From positions 1,865,079 to 1,929,078 of the forward strand of contig LSYV01000004.1 in the NCBI GenBank assembly GCA_001584585.1: 64,000 bases of DNA. The letters are read 5' to 3'. This DNA comes from Gonium pectorale. Its lineage: Eukaryota > Chlorophyta > Chlorophyceae > Chlamydomonadales > Volvocaceae. The position numbers were made by a program, and so were the translations under genes. Under the pieces are notes generated by a model. It was not told the DNA's origin and did no database searches. It saw only the letters and a program-made list of their open reading frames with translations. Numbering within the stretch: position 1 is the first letter of the stretch; each line of letters starts with the position of its first letter. Shown here in pieces: positions 28,740 through 40,858 of the stretch.

Positions 28740-31700
28740 CTACACAGCCGCCGCCCGCCTGCGCGCCACGTAGGTCCGCTCGCACAGCGTGTTGTTCAGC
28801 AGCCACACGAGCCGCCCCGGCTCGAACGCGTCGCCCAGCCGGCCCGCCAGCTCGGTGCCCAGCGCGTCCTTCCCGCGGCCGCGGCCAAACGTCTTGAGCG
28901 TCAGGATCAGCCGCCCGCCGGGCGCCAGCAGCGGCAGCACCGGCTGCAGCATCGCGGACACGTCGGCCGGGTGCGCGTTGGCGTCGCACACCAGGTAGTC
29001 AACGTGCGTCAGCCCCGCCGCCGCCAGCGCCGCCGCCAGGCCGCCAGAGGACATCGCTAGCTCGCACTTGCACTGCAGGTGGCACACGTTGGGCAACGAG
29101 CCGACGGCGGGGTCCAGTTCGGCGGGGTCGATCGCGACCACCAGCCGCGCGCCGGCGGCTGCCAGTTGCTGCGTCCAGCCGCCCGGCGCGGCGCCCACGT
29201 CCACGGCGGCCAGGCCGGGGGGCAGCGCGGCGCTGCCGGTGCAGGTGATGAGCGCCTCTCGCAGCTTGCCGGCTGGTGAAGGGAGGAGGAGGAGAGACGA
29301 GCGAGGGGGGAGAGGGGGATGAGGGGGGGGAGGGGTTTACTGGATCCGTGGGCACATGAGCAGGGACGGACATTGATCGTGGAACCGTTGACGTGCCTAT
29401 AACCAGAGCGAAGGGAGCCGGGGGGGAGAGGGAGGGTATTAAGGGGCATGGAGGATTGGGTAGAACTCGCTTCAGTGCATCCAGCGGCGTTCACCATCCC
29501 CCGTATAAGGGGGTTAGGAGCTTTGGAGGGCTACGCTCCAGCCTCCGGGGCGCAACGGCGCATGCCTCACGTCCTGGCCCCAAGGCGGCAGCATCGGGAA
29601 GGGCGGATGGGAGCGAACCGGGAAAGAAATACGTTTGAAGCCGCCTGCGTGGCGGACAAGGGAGATGGATGATTGGGCGACAAGAGGGCGAGGGAGCTGG
29701 GTAGGCGGTGGGGGTAGAGAGTTGCTGGGAAGGGGAACGACACGGCTGGAGGCGCCCGCTCTGGCGATAACCCTGAAAGTCCCAGGGACCAGTGATATCC
29801 CAAACAACGAGCCCCCACCAGTCCTCTCCTCGCTCCTAGCACCCCTCTCGCCCCCCTCTCGCCCCCAGGTGTATGCGCCGAGCACAGCACAACCCAACCA
29901 GCACTGCCGGGCCCTCCACGCGCACTCGGCCCTTCCCTCCCGGCCCTAACACCCAGCCAACCACCCACCCGCGCGGCACAGCTGCCCCGGCATCTTCTTC
30001 TCCCGGTCGCTCGCGCAGCGGTAGTGCTCCGCCGCCGGCACCACCCCGAACGAGTACTCGGCCACAGCCTGCGCCGCCGCCAGCGCCGCCACCAGCCCCG
30101 CCCGCTCCTCCGCGCAGCGCGCCACCACGCCCCTGCGCCGAGCCTCGCGCTGGCCAACGCGCCGCCGCTCCAGCGCCGCCCGCACCGTCGCCGCACGCCA
30201 GCGCTCCGTGGAGTCCGCGATGGCTGCCACGACCTCCAGCACCGGCACCGGCCGCGCCCCCACACGGCTGCCGCCGCCACTTTCCTCCTTGCTCTTTCCC
30301 TGCCCGCCAGCGCCACCAGCTACCGCCCCTATCCCCACCTCCTCTCCCTCTCCTTCCTCCCCCTCCTGCTCGCCAACCGCCTTCGCTCGTTCCCCTCCCC
30401 GCTCCCCTTCGCCCCCCCTCTCTCCCGCGCACAGACCCTCCCGCCCCGCCTCCTCCGCCGCCGCCGCCTCCGCCGCCATCTCCGTCTCCGTCAACGCCAC
30501 AGCGCCGCCAGCCCGCAGCGCGTCCGCCACTGCCTGCAGCTTCTCCGCCATCCGCAGCGAGGCCTGCTGCTGCCGCTCGTGCCCCTTGGCCAGCCGAACG
30601 TGCTCCGCGTCACACGCCGCCAGCGCCGCCGATGCGGCCGCTACCGCCTCGGACGGCCACTGCACAATCGCCAGCACGTACTGCGGGCTGTCCAGGTCCA
30701 GGGCGACAGTGTCGCGCAGCAGCTCCTAGGCGGCAGGGAGGCGAGTGGGGATGCGCGGCAAGGCGGGACAAGTGGGGAAGGGGAAGGGGAAGGGGAACTA
30801 CGGCCACCGTCCGGCACCGGCCGTCCCCATACAGGCGCCATGGACTCCCCCTCACCGTGCCCCTGCCATCCACAGCCCCTCTGGCCCACGGCCCCCGCCA
30901 CTTCCCCGCCGCCCTCCCAGCATCTGAGCGAAGCGCAGTGACGAGTGCCCCAACTGATTCGGCTGCCTCTGCCGCAGTAGCAGCAGCCCGCTGCTCACCG
31001 CCGTGGCCGTCTCCTCGGTGCGCGGGTACACCTGCAGCCGCACGCCGCACCCGCCGTCGGGGCCGGGCGGCATGGGGGTGGACCGCACCGCCGCGCGCAG
31101 CGCGTCCGGCCCCGTGTACACCGCGTACGGCCGCACGGCAACCCCCGTCGCCGTCGTCGCCGCTGCCGTCGTTGCTGCTTCGGCGGCTGCTGGTGTTGCC
31201 AGGGCCGGGATCCAGAAGATCCGCTGCACCACCCAGTCGTAGCAAGTGCGCGTCTGCCAGTCGGTGAACTCCTGGGGGCTGAGCGAGACGAAGGTGAAGA
31301 GCAGGAGGCACGGGCCGGACTGCCCGTCCGCGGGGCCCACTTCGACTGCCTGCAGGGGGCGCGTCGGGGTGGGAGCGTACGGGGGAACCGGGAGGGGGGG
31401 GAGGCGAAAGCGGGGAGGGGAATGGGGGAGGGTATCGGCGGGGGAAAGCGTGGATGGGGAATGTGACAGGGATCACACGGGGGGAGTGTTGGTTTTAGGG
31501 GTGCACCCAACGGCGTGATCGGACTGCCCGGGCTGCACCAAGCGCCCCGTATTCAACGCTGACTGAGCGCATGGTTGTAGCGCAGGGGTGCAACGTGCCA
31601 CTCGGGGGTTTGGACGGTCGTGCCTATGTGCAGGTCAGCTGTCACCAGTGACCGCCGTCCTCCCGGTACGCGGCCGCCCCAACTCGTGCGGCCGCATACG

Positions 31701-31924
31701 ATAGTTCAAGCGGCCACGCTGCGCGGTTCTCGGCTTCAGTTCCGCACCTCTCGCGCGAAGCCCTTGGGGAAGACGTTTGTGTTTCCCGCATCAAACAGCA
31801 GTTTCAGGCGATACACGTGCAGCTGGTGGGTCATCTGGATGACGGCGTGCCACCCTGCGGCGCCATGGACGCCGCTAGTGCTACACGCCGGTGCCTCAGT
31901 TTGCCCTCCGACAGTATCAACCAT
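28740..31924 (-). CDS. FtsJ-like (Rossmann) methyltransferase with long N-terminal extension
   Basis: Minus-strand gene. Exons in transcription order are 31924-31748, 31349-30999, 30725-29969 and 29272-28740; phases 0, 0 and 1 agree and give 605 residues. The last exon encodes an S-adenosylmethionine-dependent methyltransferase. AVDVGAAPGGWTQQL (about residues 452-466) is the SAM-binding motif I of the FtsJ/RlmE/RlmM group. VVAIDPAELDP is motif II, DYLVCDANAH carries the motif IV Asp, and LILTLKTFGRG carries the catalytic-type Lys. The likely substrate is a ribose 2'-OH of RNA, by family. Residues 1-430 have no match I recognise: a first part with FTDWQTRTCYDWVVQRIFW and a helical Ala/Glu-rich part with an acidic low-complexity stretch. 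Start Met 31924 is the first in-frame ATG of exon 1; an upstream exon joined at 31854 is possible. Confidence 0.74.
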
Positions 31925-33389
31925 AATAGCATGTATATGTATAGCACAGCAACCGCGTGGTGGACAGTATCGCAGTCAAAAAAAATTACTAAGTTGAGGC
32001 ACCCGTTCGCGTGCTGGGGCCCGGAGCGAGAAAGCTCGCTGAAGGCTTCACATTTTTCAGTGGGACCGAAAGCGTACAATGGGGAGGCTCGTTGTAGTAC
32101 ATGTCGCCCTGTCCCCGCCTTACTAAACCCAGGCAGCGTTCTCGCGCCCCACCCTCCACCGCACCTTCCCAACCTCTGGGCTCCTCGTTCTGACGTTGTC
32201 ATACGCGTCAATCTGTCCCCCCTGCCCCTTCCCCTATCCCCTGTCTCTGTCTCCCGTAAGCTCCCTCTCTACTAATACAATGGACAGGCGCCCGACGTAG
32301 CACCTGCTGCGCCCTTGCCCCTGCGGCCCACACCTCCTGGTCGATGACTGCTGCCTGCACTCATACGGGCTCGGAAGGTAGCTGGGACGGCAGCCGGGAC
32401 CGTGTTCGCGGCTTGAGTTTCTGTTCGGCTCTGTTCTACAAAGCGGCCTCCGTAGGTCTATAGGCGTCATATCACAAGCAAGTCACTCGGTGCCAAAGTG
32501 GACTCCGATGACGCCCGATGCACGCGGGATTTCGTCGGGGGCACTCGGGACCAGCCCAGTCCAGTCCCAGACATGGGCCTGCTGTGTGCTGACGGGTGTG
32601 AAGCCGCCTTGATGTGGCCTGGGTGCCGGAGCCTGGGTGCGGCAGGGTAGGGCAGGCAGCGACACTGCTGGAAGAGCACCAGGGATATGATGCGCCGTTA
32701 TCATGGGGACGACTCCATCGCCGCTAACGTAAAGGCTGTGGACAGTGGACTCCCGTCGGTTGCGATTTAATCTTAACTGTACAGCCTCTCAACTCAATTC
32801 TTCACCCAGCACTTCCCGGGCACTTCCTACACATCCGTGTGCTTTCTCCTCGTGGGCTGCATATGTCCACGGTGGGGTGGTGAATCGTCAAGAGCGGGTA
32901 CACGACAGAAACCGGGGCGCCGACGCGGGCGCGTCAGGGGGCCCGCGCAATAGGACTTGGGCGCCGCAAGGTTTTGCTGATGCAGGGATTTCAAACCCCG
33001 CAACCCACGTCTGAGTCCTGCCGACACCCGGCCCGTCCGGCCCCACAAAGCCTACTGTGGCTGACTGTGCACGGCGCTCGTCCAGGTCCTGGCTGGGACG
33101 CGGGCGCGGCCCGGAACTGCAAGTTATCTTTCTAGTGTTTTACGTGCATGACGGTTGCGCTGCCCTGAACGTATCGGGTGGCACGGACTTTCCCTAACTT
33201 CCCTGACCCGCTGGTGACCCGACTATCCTTGAGAGCTGAGGGCGTAAAATACTTACAGTACCTTAATATCTATTGCGAGCAGTATAAGTTAGTTCCAGTC
33301 CCTTGACAAACAGTCAGGCTGGAGCGCCCGTTGCGCCAGCCGCGCGGGCTTTGATTATCAATGCGTTTAGACAATCAGCCGGAAGCGCC
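31925..33389. other. Divergent intergenic region
   Basis: About 1.5 kb between the start of the minus-strand methyltransferase gene and the plus-strand kinase gene. No coding feature is recognised. It presumably holds the promoters of both genes. Confidence 0.5.
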
Positions 33390-36300
33390 ATGAGGGCCTT
33401 CTGCTCCTTCTGGCGCTGCCTCGGCGCAGGTGCTGTGCCTCTGCAGAAGCCTGTCAGCACCCTAGCGCCCTAATTATATGATGTCTTCGTAACGCAAACG
33501 CAGGCGAGGCGCAGGCCGTCGCTGGCGACGGTGGAACCTCGCATGAGGACGAGAACGCCGGGCCTTCAGACCTAAAAACAAAGCAGGAGAATGCTAGCAA
33601 GTTATGGTAAGCTCGTAGGGCGCAGTGGATACTGGACGGCAGTTGCAGAACCTAATGCCATCACTCCGTTGAACTTGGTGTCACCACAGGCCGCCTGCCG
33701 CGCGCGAGCACCGGGACTCAGCGTCGCTTCACAGGGAGGAGGGGCCGCCTGCTAAGGAGGGCGCGGTGAAGCTACCCAAGCGTGGCGACAGCGCCCCGTG
33801 CGCCGGGCCAGAGCCGCGTGAGGGCCCGCAGCAGGAGCCGCAGCACACCCTTGCCCTGGGCCTGACTCGCAGCGAGCGGACCCTCCGCAATCTCCTGCAG
33901 AAGGCTAAAAGCGCGATCTCGCAGCAGAGCCTGCTGCTCCAGGCGCCAGCCAGCAACGAGCGTGGCGCCGTCGGGGTGGATGGGGCCGGCCTGGATAACG
34001 TCAGAAGGCTCTTGGAGGATTCGGAGCTGGAAGTATTCAGCTCGCACCTCCGGGAGGCGTGTAGCGTCGCTCGGCCAGGTGCGGGGCTTGCCGACGTGGG
34101 GAGCGGGGTCCGACCTGGGGCGGCGGTCCCAATGCGGACACCGTTTCCGTGTCCGGAATGCACCCCTTCAGCCGTTTCCGTACCCTTCTGTCCATAAAAT
34201 CGCAACCCGTCAATCCCAACCCCAAAACTAAGTCACATTGCGGTCGGCTGACAGCTTCGTGATTCATCGGTTTTCCTCGCATTCTACCCACCTGCGCAGA
34301 CTCTCGCACCCTGATCCGCCTGGAGCTGCTGCTCGGCGAGCTGCGCCGCTGGCTGGGCGACAAGCCGCAGCCCGCCGCCGCGACGGCCCTGCTCTATGTC
34401 GCCGGCGACGCAGTGGCGCACGCGGAGCACTGCGTACGCTCCGCGGGGCAGGTCCGCTTCTGGCAGCCGGACGCAGTCTCGGCCTTTCTCGCCCTACTTC
34501 AGCTCTACGGCGACTTGCTGCTGCAGGCCGGCCGCCTTGCGAGGAGCCAGAAGCGCAGCCCGTCGCAGCGGGAGGCGGCGCGGCAGGGCCAGGCAGGGGT
34601 GCAGCCCCTCCAAGGGACGTACCGGGGCCTGCGGGAGACGGCGGCGAGCGGGGCCGGGAGTTCAGACTCGGCCAACTCGTCGCGAGCACCGCGTAGCCCC
34701 GACGGCGGCTGGCAGCCGGTGGCCAAGGGCAGCTCGCAGCAAGGCGAGGATACCGTGTCGACACCGGCGCCCGGGCCCGTTGTTGTCGGGCCGTTGGCGT
34801 CCGACCCAGATCGGCAACCACCCCAGCAACAGCCGGAGCTGGGGTCGGAGCCGCAGGAGCGGAAGACGGAACAGCACCCGCTTGTGTTTGCATGTGCGGC
34901 TCTGCTGCTGCGGCCTGACTGGCTGGACCTGCTAGCTGAGGTGCTGGAGCTGCTGCACTTCAGCGGTGACTACGCGGCGGCCGCGTCGCGGGGGGGCAGG
35001 TCGCCCGCGGAGGCGCTGTCGGCGGCGCTGCAGCTGTGGGCCTTCCTCACGCAGCTCGCCAAGTTTGCGGCCTCGCAGGCGGACAGCGTTCAACGTGAGG
35101 CCTGAGCGGGCGCGGGCTCGCATGGGGATGGCGGTGTAAGGGAGGAGCAGGCGGGGTAAACCGCAAGCTAGCCAGGGCATACCCTGCTGCTGTCGTCCGG
35201 CTGCTTCTATCATTATCTAGCTTGGCGCTTGACAGGCTGTATATGCCACTGGCTAACACCCTTCAACAACCCTTCCCTGTATCGTCCTTTACTGACCCGA
35301 TCAACACACAGGTATGGCTGCTTGCCTGCAACGCCTAGCGGCGCTGTTGGTTCCGCCGGCAGGCGCCGTCCCGCGCCTGCTGGCCCTGCCGCTGCGAGAG
35401 GACACGCTCGCGGCGCAGCTGCACGCGCTCTGGCTGCTGCAGGTTGGTGCTTTGTTTGATGAGCATTATCTGATGGGATACTCAGAGCAGACTTGCTCAA
35501 GTACGGACAGTCACCATAACCGCATTACCGGCCGAGGGCAAGCTGCTGGGGTGTTGGCCTCCTGCCCTTACTTCGGGGTCGCTTTACGCCTCAGTTGCGC
35601 TTTTCACGGATGGGTTTTGCCGCTGCGCAACAGGTGCTGTATGACATGCCGGACGCCAAGGTCCTGTATGTACCTGGAGTAGCGGACCACTATGTGGCAC
35701 TGCACCATACAGCCATGGTTGAGCACTACGAGGTGAGGGACTCGGCGCGAATGAGGAGTGCAGCTAGGGATGTAGCTAGGATGAGCCAAGGCCTATTTTG
35801 TTCCCAAGGTACCATGAAGCGAACGCTGCGTTGTATGGACCTTCGCCACGCTGCCAAGAACTTGTGGCTTGTTCGATCTTTGTGTATGCATCGCCCCTCC
35901 CGCCTCGTCAGGCCTCAGCTGCGGACCCCAACTCGGCCGCCGCGGAGCTGTGCCGCATCCACGCCACCCTCCTCCGCAGCCTGGCGCGCCAGCCCGGGCA
36001 GCCCGTGCGTGCGGCCTTTGCGCGCTCGCGCACCGCCGAATGGCTGCTTGGGGAGCTGTCGCTGGAGAGCCAGGTGCTGCCCTGCGCGCAGCAGCTGGAG
36101 GCGGAGGGATGCGAGCTGCGGGAGGGCAGCGAGGGCGACAGCGACAGCGACTCGGATGTCATGAGCTCTGATGCGGAGGACGTGGCGGAGGCGGTCACCG
36201 CGGATCGCGGCGCGGCGTCCGCAGCTGGCAGCGGAGTTAGCAGAGACGGCGACGATGGGGGCGCGAGTGCGGGCACCCGCGCTGAGCCGGTACCCGCGGG

Positions 36301-39300
36301 TGCTGTTCCGGAGGATCCCGCAGGCGCTCGGAGCAATGGCGACCGCGGGAGGGCGGCCAGCGGCGAAGGGGCCGCGGGCAGGGCCTTCGAGTTTACCTAC
36401 GACTTGAATGAGGACGTCGAACGATTGATTGCTCTGGAAGACAAGCTCGGACATGCATTGGAGGTTGACGGTTTTGAGTACGATGAGGAGGGCCGGCTTC
36501 TCATGGCCCGCAGCGACGCGCGCCAGGCCGAGGCGGCGGCCGCCGCCACCAACGCGTTCGCAGCAGCGGTGTCGGCAGCCGCACAGGCGGCCGCGGCGGC
36601 GGCCGCAGCCGAGGGCACAGGCTCCGAGCAGCACCGCACACGCTTCAACGTCGCCCAGCTCCTGCGCGACAGCGACAACTCCGGCGAGGCGTCTTCTTTT
36701 GTGGAAGAGGCCACTAGCCTCGGCCCGACGATCAGCGGCACCGCCACGGACCCTGGAGGCCTGGCGGGTGGCGGCGGCGGTAGCGTCAGCGGCGCTGGCG
36801 GCCGCAGCGGCAGCCGGTACTCCAACAACGTCCCTCGACTCACGCTGGCCAACCTGCGAGCCGCCTCCATCAGCTCCATGGCCCACCGCAGCATCCGGTG
36901 CTCCTCCAACGGCGCCCGCAGGGCACTGGAGAACGCGACCTCTCGCGCCAGCGCCGCCGACAGCGCCTGGGGCACGGGCACTTCCGTCGGCGACGAGGCG
37001 GAGGGCGGCGGTGCGGAAGGCGACGAGCTGTTGGCGACGCCGGTGATGGACCCACGGGTCGCGGCAGAGCGTGTGGCCCACTGGTCCACCGCCCTCGCCG
37101 AAGCTTCCAGCCAGGGTCCGGACGACCGCAGCGCCACCGTGACTGAAAGCGGCGCCGGCGGGGGCGGGCCGGCGCCAGCCAGCTATCGCCGGCGGTCCCC
37201 CCGCGACGGCGCGGCTGGGGGCGGCGCGTCGCCACGCCCGCTGCATGGCGGGGAGGCCGTGTCAGCTGAGGAGCTTGCCTCTGCCGCCGGGCCCTCGAGC
37301 GCGCCCTCCGCTTCGGCGGCCGGCGGCGGTGGGGCAGTCCACACCGGCCCTCAGGGCGAGCTGCACCTTATGGTCCCCATCAACACCCCGCCCAGCGCGC
37401 GGGCGACACCCTCCCACCCCTCGCACTGCCGGCCGCCCCTGGCGCCCCGGCCCATTGTCCCGCCGCTGCGCTAGTGGGCCCCGGTAGTACGTCCATGGAC
37501 GATAGGTCCAGCCAGTCCGGCGTGCCGCCGCCGCAGTCGGCCCGCAGCGGCGCCGGCAGCGGCGGTGCGCCGCCACCGCTGGCCAGCTCCAGGGCCATGA
37601 TGCTGCTGTCCGCGTCCAACCGTGCCAATGCCGGGGTCTGGGCGACCGCGCTGAACAGCTCCCTGAGTGGCCAGGCCCCGCAGGCGGCGTTAGCAGTGTC
37701 GCCGGCGGGGGGGGCGACGCAACGCATGCGGCCGACGCGCTCAGCGTCGGGTACCCTGGAGCCCCCGTCACCGATGTCTCTTGACGACCGGCAATCCCTG
37801 CAGCTGCAGGAGCTGCAGTCTGTGGGGTTGATTGCCGAGCCCTCGTTGCTGCCCAGGGAGATGCTGGACGGCCTCCGGACCGTGTCCTCACAGCCGCAGG
37901 ACCAATACGCGCATCCGCACCCACCCGACCATGCCCCGCATCTGGGCGACCCGCATGGGCTTCACTTCACCGCCTCGGCGCCGCTGGAGGGCCCGAAGGC
38001 CGCCGCCGGCTCAGCGGACCCGACGACTAGGCCCCGCCAGCCGCTGATCCCCGTGCTCAACCTGACGTCCGTGCGCCGTGGAACCACTGGCGCCAGCGCC
38101 CGTGGCGCCACCACCGACACCGGCCGCACCGTGCCGCTCAGCGCCATGCTACGTGGCACGCCCAAAGGCGCGCCCACCACCAACGGCACCAGCCTGGCCG
38201 GTGGCAGCGCACTCGACAGCTGCGCCTCGCCGCCGACACCTGGCAAGGCCGCACGGCTGACGGGCACCAGCGTCGCCAGCAACAGCTCTGCCTTCTCGCC
38301 GCCCGACCCACCTGCCTCCTCGAGCAGCCGCTACGCTTCCGCCGCCACCTCGGTCACGGCCTCCACCGCCGCCAGCGCGAGCGCCTGCCGCATTGACGTC
38401 TCTGCCTTTGGCAACGCCGCACCGGGCGTGCTGCAGCGCATACCGGAAGCCGAGCAGCCTCTAGAGGCTGCGGCGCCAGCGCCGGTGCAGGCTGCGACTT
38501 ACGAGGAGCTGGCTTGCAGGCGGCTGCTCTACCAGGACCCCGCCACGCACCTCCTCCTGCTGAAGATCCTCCTGGACCTGTTGGTTTCACCAGCTGGTGG
38601 CCTGGACTCGACCTACGTTCCGCAGCGGCCCGCCGACGGCGGCCTGCCGCACGCCGAGTACATCCTGCTGTGGCACCTGAACGCTCCGCGCAACGCCGGC
38701 GTGGTGAACGAGCTGTGCCGCCGGGCGCAGCGGCGCGCGGCGCTCGCTGCCGCGGCATCGGCGGCAGCCGCGCCCGCTCCCTCGACAGCGCCGGCTCCGC
38801 CGTCGTCGCGCGCCGCGCAGCGCGCTGCATCGCAGGGCCCGCGCCGGACGGGCACGGGTGGCGTCAGCGTGCCGTCCGACTCTGCGCGTGACCACCCCTC
38901 GGGCCCCCAAACACCGGCGCCCGCGCAGCGCTCTCCACAACCATCACCACCACCTCTCGAGCCGCAGGCGGTCCCCCTGGCGCGCCCTGCCGCCGTCTCG
39001 CGGGCGCTCCAGCTGCTCAGCCGGCCGCTCTTTGACGCCACGCGCTACAGCAACCTCCAGTTTGTGGCGCGCGGCGCGTACGGGGGCATTTACCGAGCGC
39101 GTCTGGAGCCAGTCGGGGCCCAGCCGGGTCCGGGGCCGCTGCGCCCGGCCGGGCCACTGGCTGGCGTGCATTCGGCGGCGGCGAGGGCTGTGCCCGGGCC
39201 AGGGGCTGGGGCGGCGGCGGGTCCGGTGCAGGTTGTGATCAAGACCATTCCGCTGCCTGGGTCGCCCTTTGACGGCTGCGTGCTGGCGGACGTGTTCGGG

Positions 39301-40858
39301 GAGGTGTCCATCATGGAGCGGTTCACGGGTGAGCAGCTCGGGTGGGGATGACGGCGGTGCGGTGCGGTGTGAGGCACCAGGGGCAGGCGGCAGCTGCGCG
39401 GTTCCGGTTTGGGCTACCGGTTTGGGTAGACGGCTAGGGGCGCAGGCTGCGGCGTGCGGGCAAGGCGCGTATGGGCTGCGGCTTGCTGATGCTTCACACT
39501 GGCCGCCAATAAACCCGTGCTGCTCATACAAGTGCCTGTTCTTGCCCAAGCGCCTGCCCTTGCCCTGACCGTGCCCTGACATTGTCCTCCCCCCACACAC
39601 CACTCCGATGTCCCCGCCGCCAGGCCACGAGTGCATCTGCCAGCTGCTCGATTACGGCATGCATGACGACGCTTACTGGATCGTCATGCGCCGCTACCGC
39701 TGCTCGCTAGCCGATTGGCGCGCGCGGCAGCGGCCCCTGGGAGACGCCGCCGCGCCGCCCAAGCCCGCGCCGCCGTCCGTGCGTGCCGCGGCCTGCGTGT
39801 ACCTGTCCGCGCTGGCGCAGATCGTGGAGGCCCTGCGGCTGCTGGCGGCGCACCACGTGATTCATTTTGACTTGAAGTGCTCGAACGTGCTAATCGAGCC
39901 GCTGCCTGGCGTGCGAGACGGAGAGCTGTGGGCTCCCGTGGGCGGCGTCGCGCCCGCGATCGGGACTGAGACAGATAGCGGCTGCGGGGGTCACTGTGAC
40001 GGCTGCGGCGGCGGCGGGGAGGAGCCTAGGCGCCCGCAGTGCGGCAGCGGCGGCGACGGTAGCAGCTGCGCCGGCACCAGCAGCGTTGGCGGCGCTACCA
40101 GCAGCAGCAGCGGTGGCGCCAGCACCAGCAGCGGCAGCGGTGGCGGTGCCAGCGCCGGCGGCGGCAGCTTCAGCGTCGAGGCGAGGGCGGTGGTGCCGTT
40201 CCGCTGCGTACTGGCGGACTTCGGCGAGGCCCGCGCGTACCGCAGCGCGGCGGAGGCCTTCACCGCTCGCAACCGCGGCACCGAGGTGTTCAAGAGCCCC
40301 GAGATGCTTCTCATGGACGCAGGCGGCCGCTCCGGCAGCGCCAGCGCATCGGGCTACGCGGCGCCTGCGGGCGGCGTGAGCTCACCCTGCGGGCCGCTGT
40401 CCCCGTCCGGCTCCCTGCGCGCGCCGCCGCCCAGCCGGCTGCCGCTGTCGCCGGCGGCCAAGCTGCCGTCGGGGCAGCTTGGCCGCTCGCCCTCGCGTCC
40501 CACGTCTGCCTCCGCTGCGGCAGCGGCGGGCAGCAGGCCGGGTCCGGGCAAGCGCCAGGTGCTGGCGGGCGCGGGCCTGGCCTCGGACGTCTGGTCCCTG
40601 GGCTGCCTGGCATACGAGCTGCTCTCGGGCACGGTGCTCTTCGGTGGCGACTACGCGTCCGTGACCCACCGTGTTGCGTTCGGCAGCGGCGAGCGGCTGA
40701 CGCTAACGGAGGCCGAGCAGGCGAGGCTGGGCCGGCTGCCGCAGCTGGTGGGGCTGGTGGAGTGGATTCTGGCGCGGGATCCAGCAAAGCGGCCCTCCCT
40801 GGAGCAGATCGCGGCCCGCATCCAGCAGGCACGGGCGGAGCTGGGCACGAGCTGCTGA
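33390..40858 (+). CDS. Large protein kinase with unusual insertions
   Basis: About 2,000 residues. Exons: 33390-33429, 33504-33606, 33690-34078, 34300-35094, 35312-35442, 35634-35732, 35912 to about 37258 or 37336, 37396-39328 and 39624-40858. Phases agree except at 37.3 kb, where a short intron or a one-base error must be assumed. The N-terminal part is helical (LIRLELLLGELRRWLGDKP, FACAALLLRPDWLDLLAEVL), followed by an acidic Ser/Asp stretch (EGDSDSDSD) and Ala/Gly/Ser/Pro-rich linkers. The C-terminal kinase domain shows the Gly loop ARGAYGGIYRARL, the ATP lysine in VQVVIKT, the helix-C Glu in FGEVSIMERF, the catalytic loop HFDLKCSNVLI, the metal loop LADFGEAR, RGTEVFKSPEML and SDVWSLGCLAYELLSG. 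All key residues are present, with Phe instead of Arg in HRD. About 95 extra low-complexity residues lie between catalytic loop and DFG, and about 80 after the APE-like SPE. Most likely Ser/Thr; the subfamily is not identified. Confidence 0.85.

Noticed and set aside
29873..31267. Plus-strand Pro-rich ORF of 464 residues
   Set aside because: Antisense to the methyltransferase exons; low complexity and explained by GC bias.
35915..37246. Minus-strand ORF of 443 residues
   Set aside because: Antisense shadow of the kinase exon starting at 35912, Ala/Gly-rich without motifs.
37474..37500. Met at 37474 as the start of a separate kinase gene
   Set aside because: The frame is open far upstream, and the two parts have the same style of linker sequence; a shared gene with a short intron or one-base error is more economical, though not proven.
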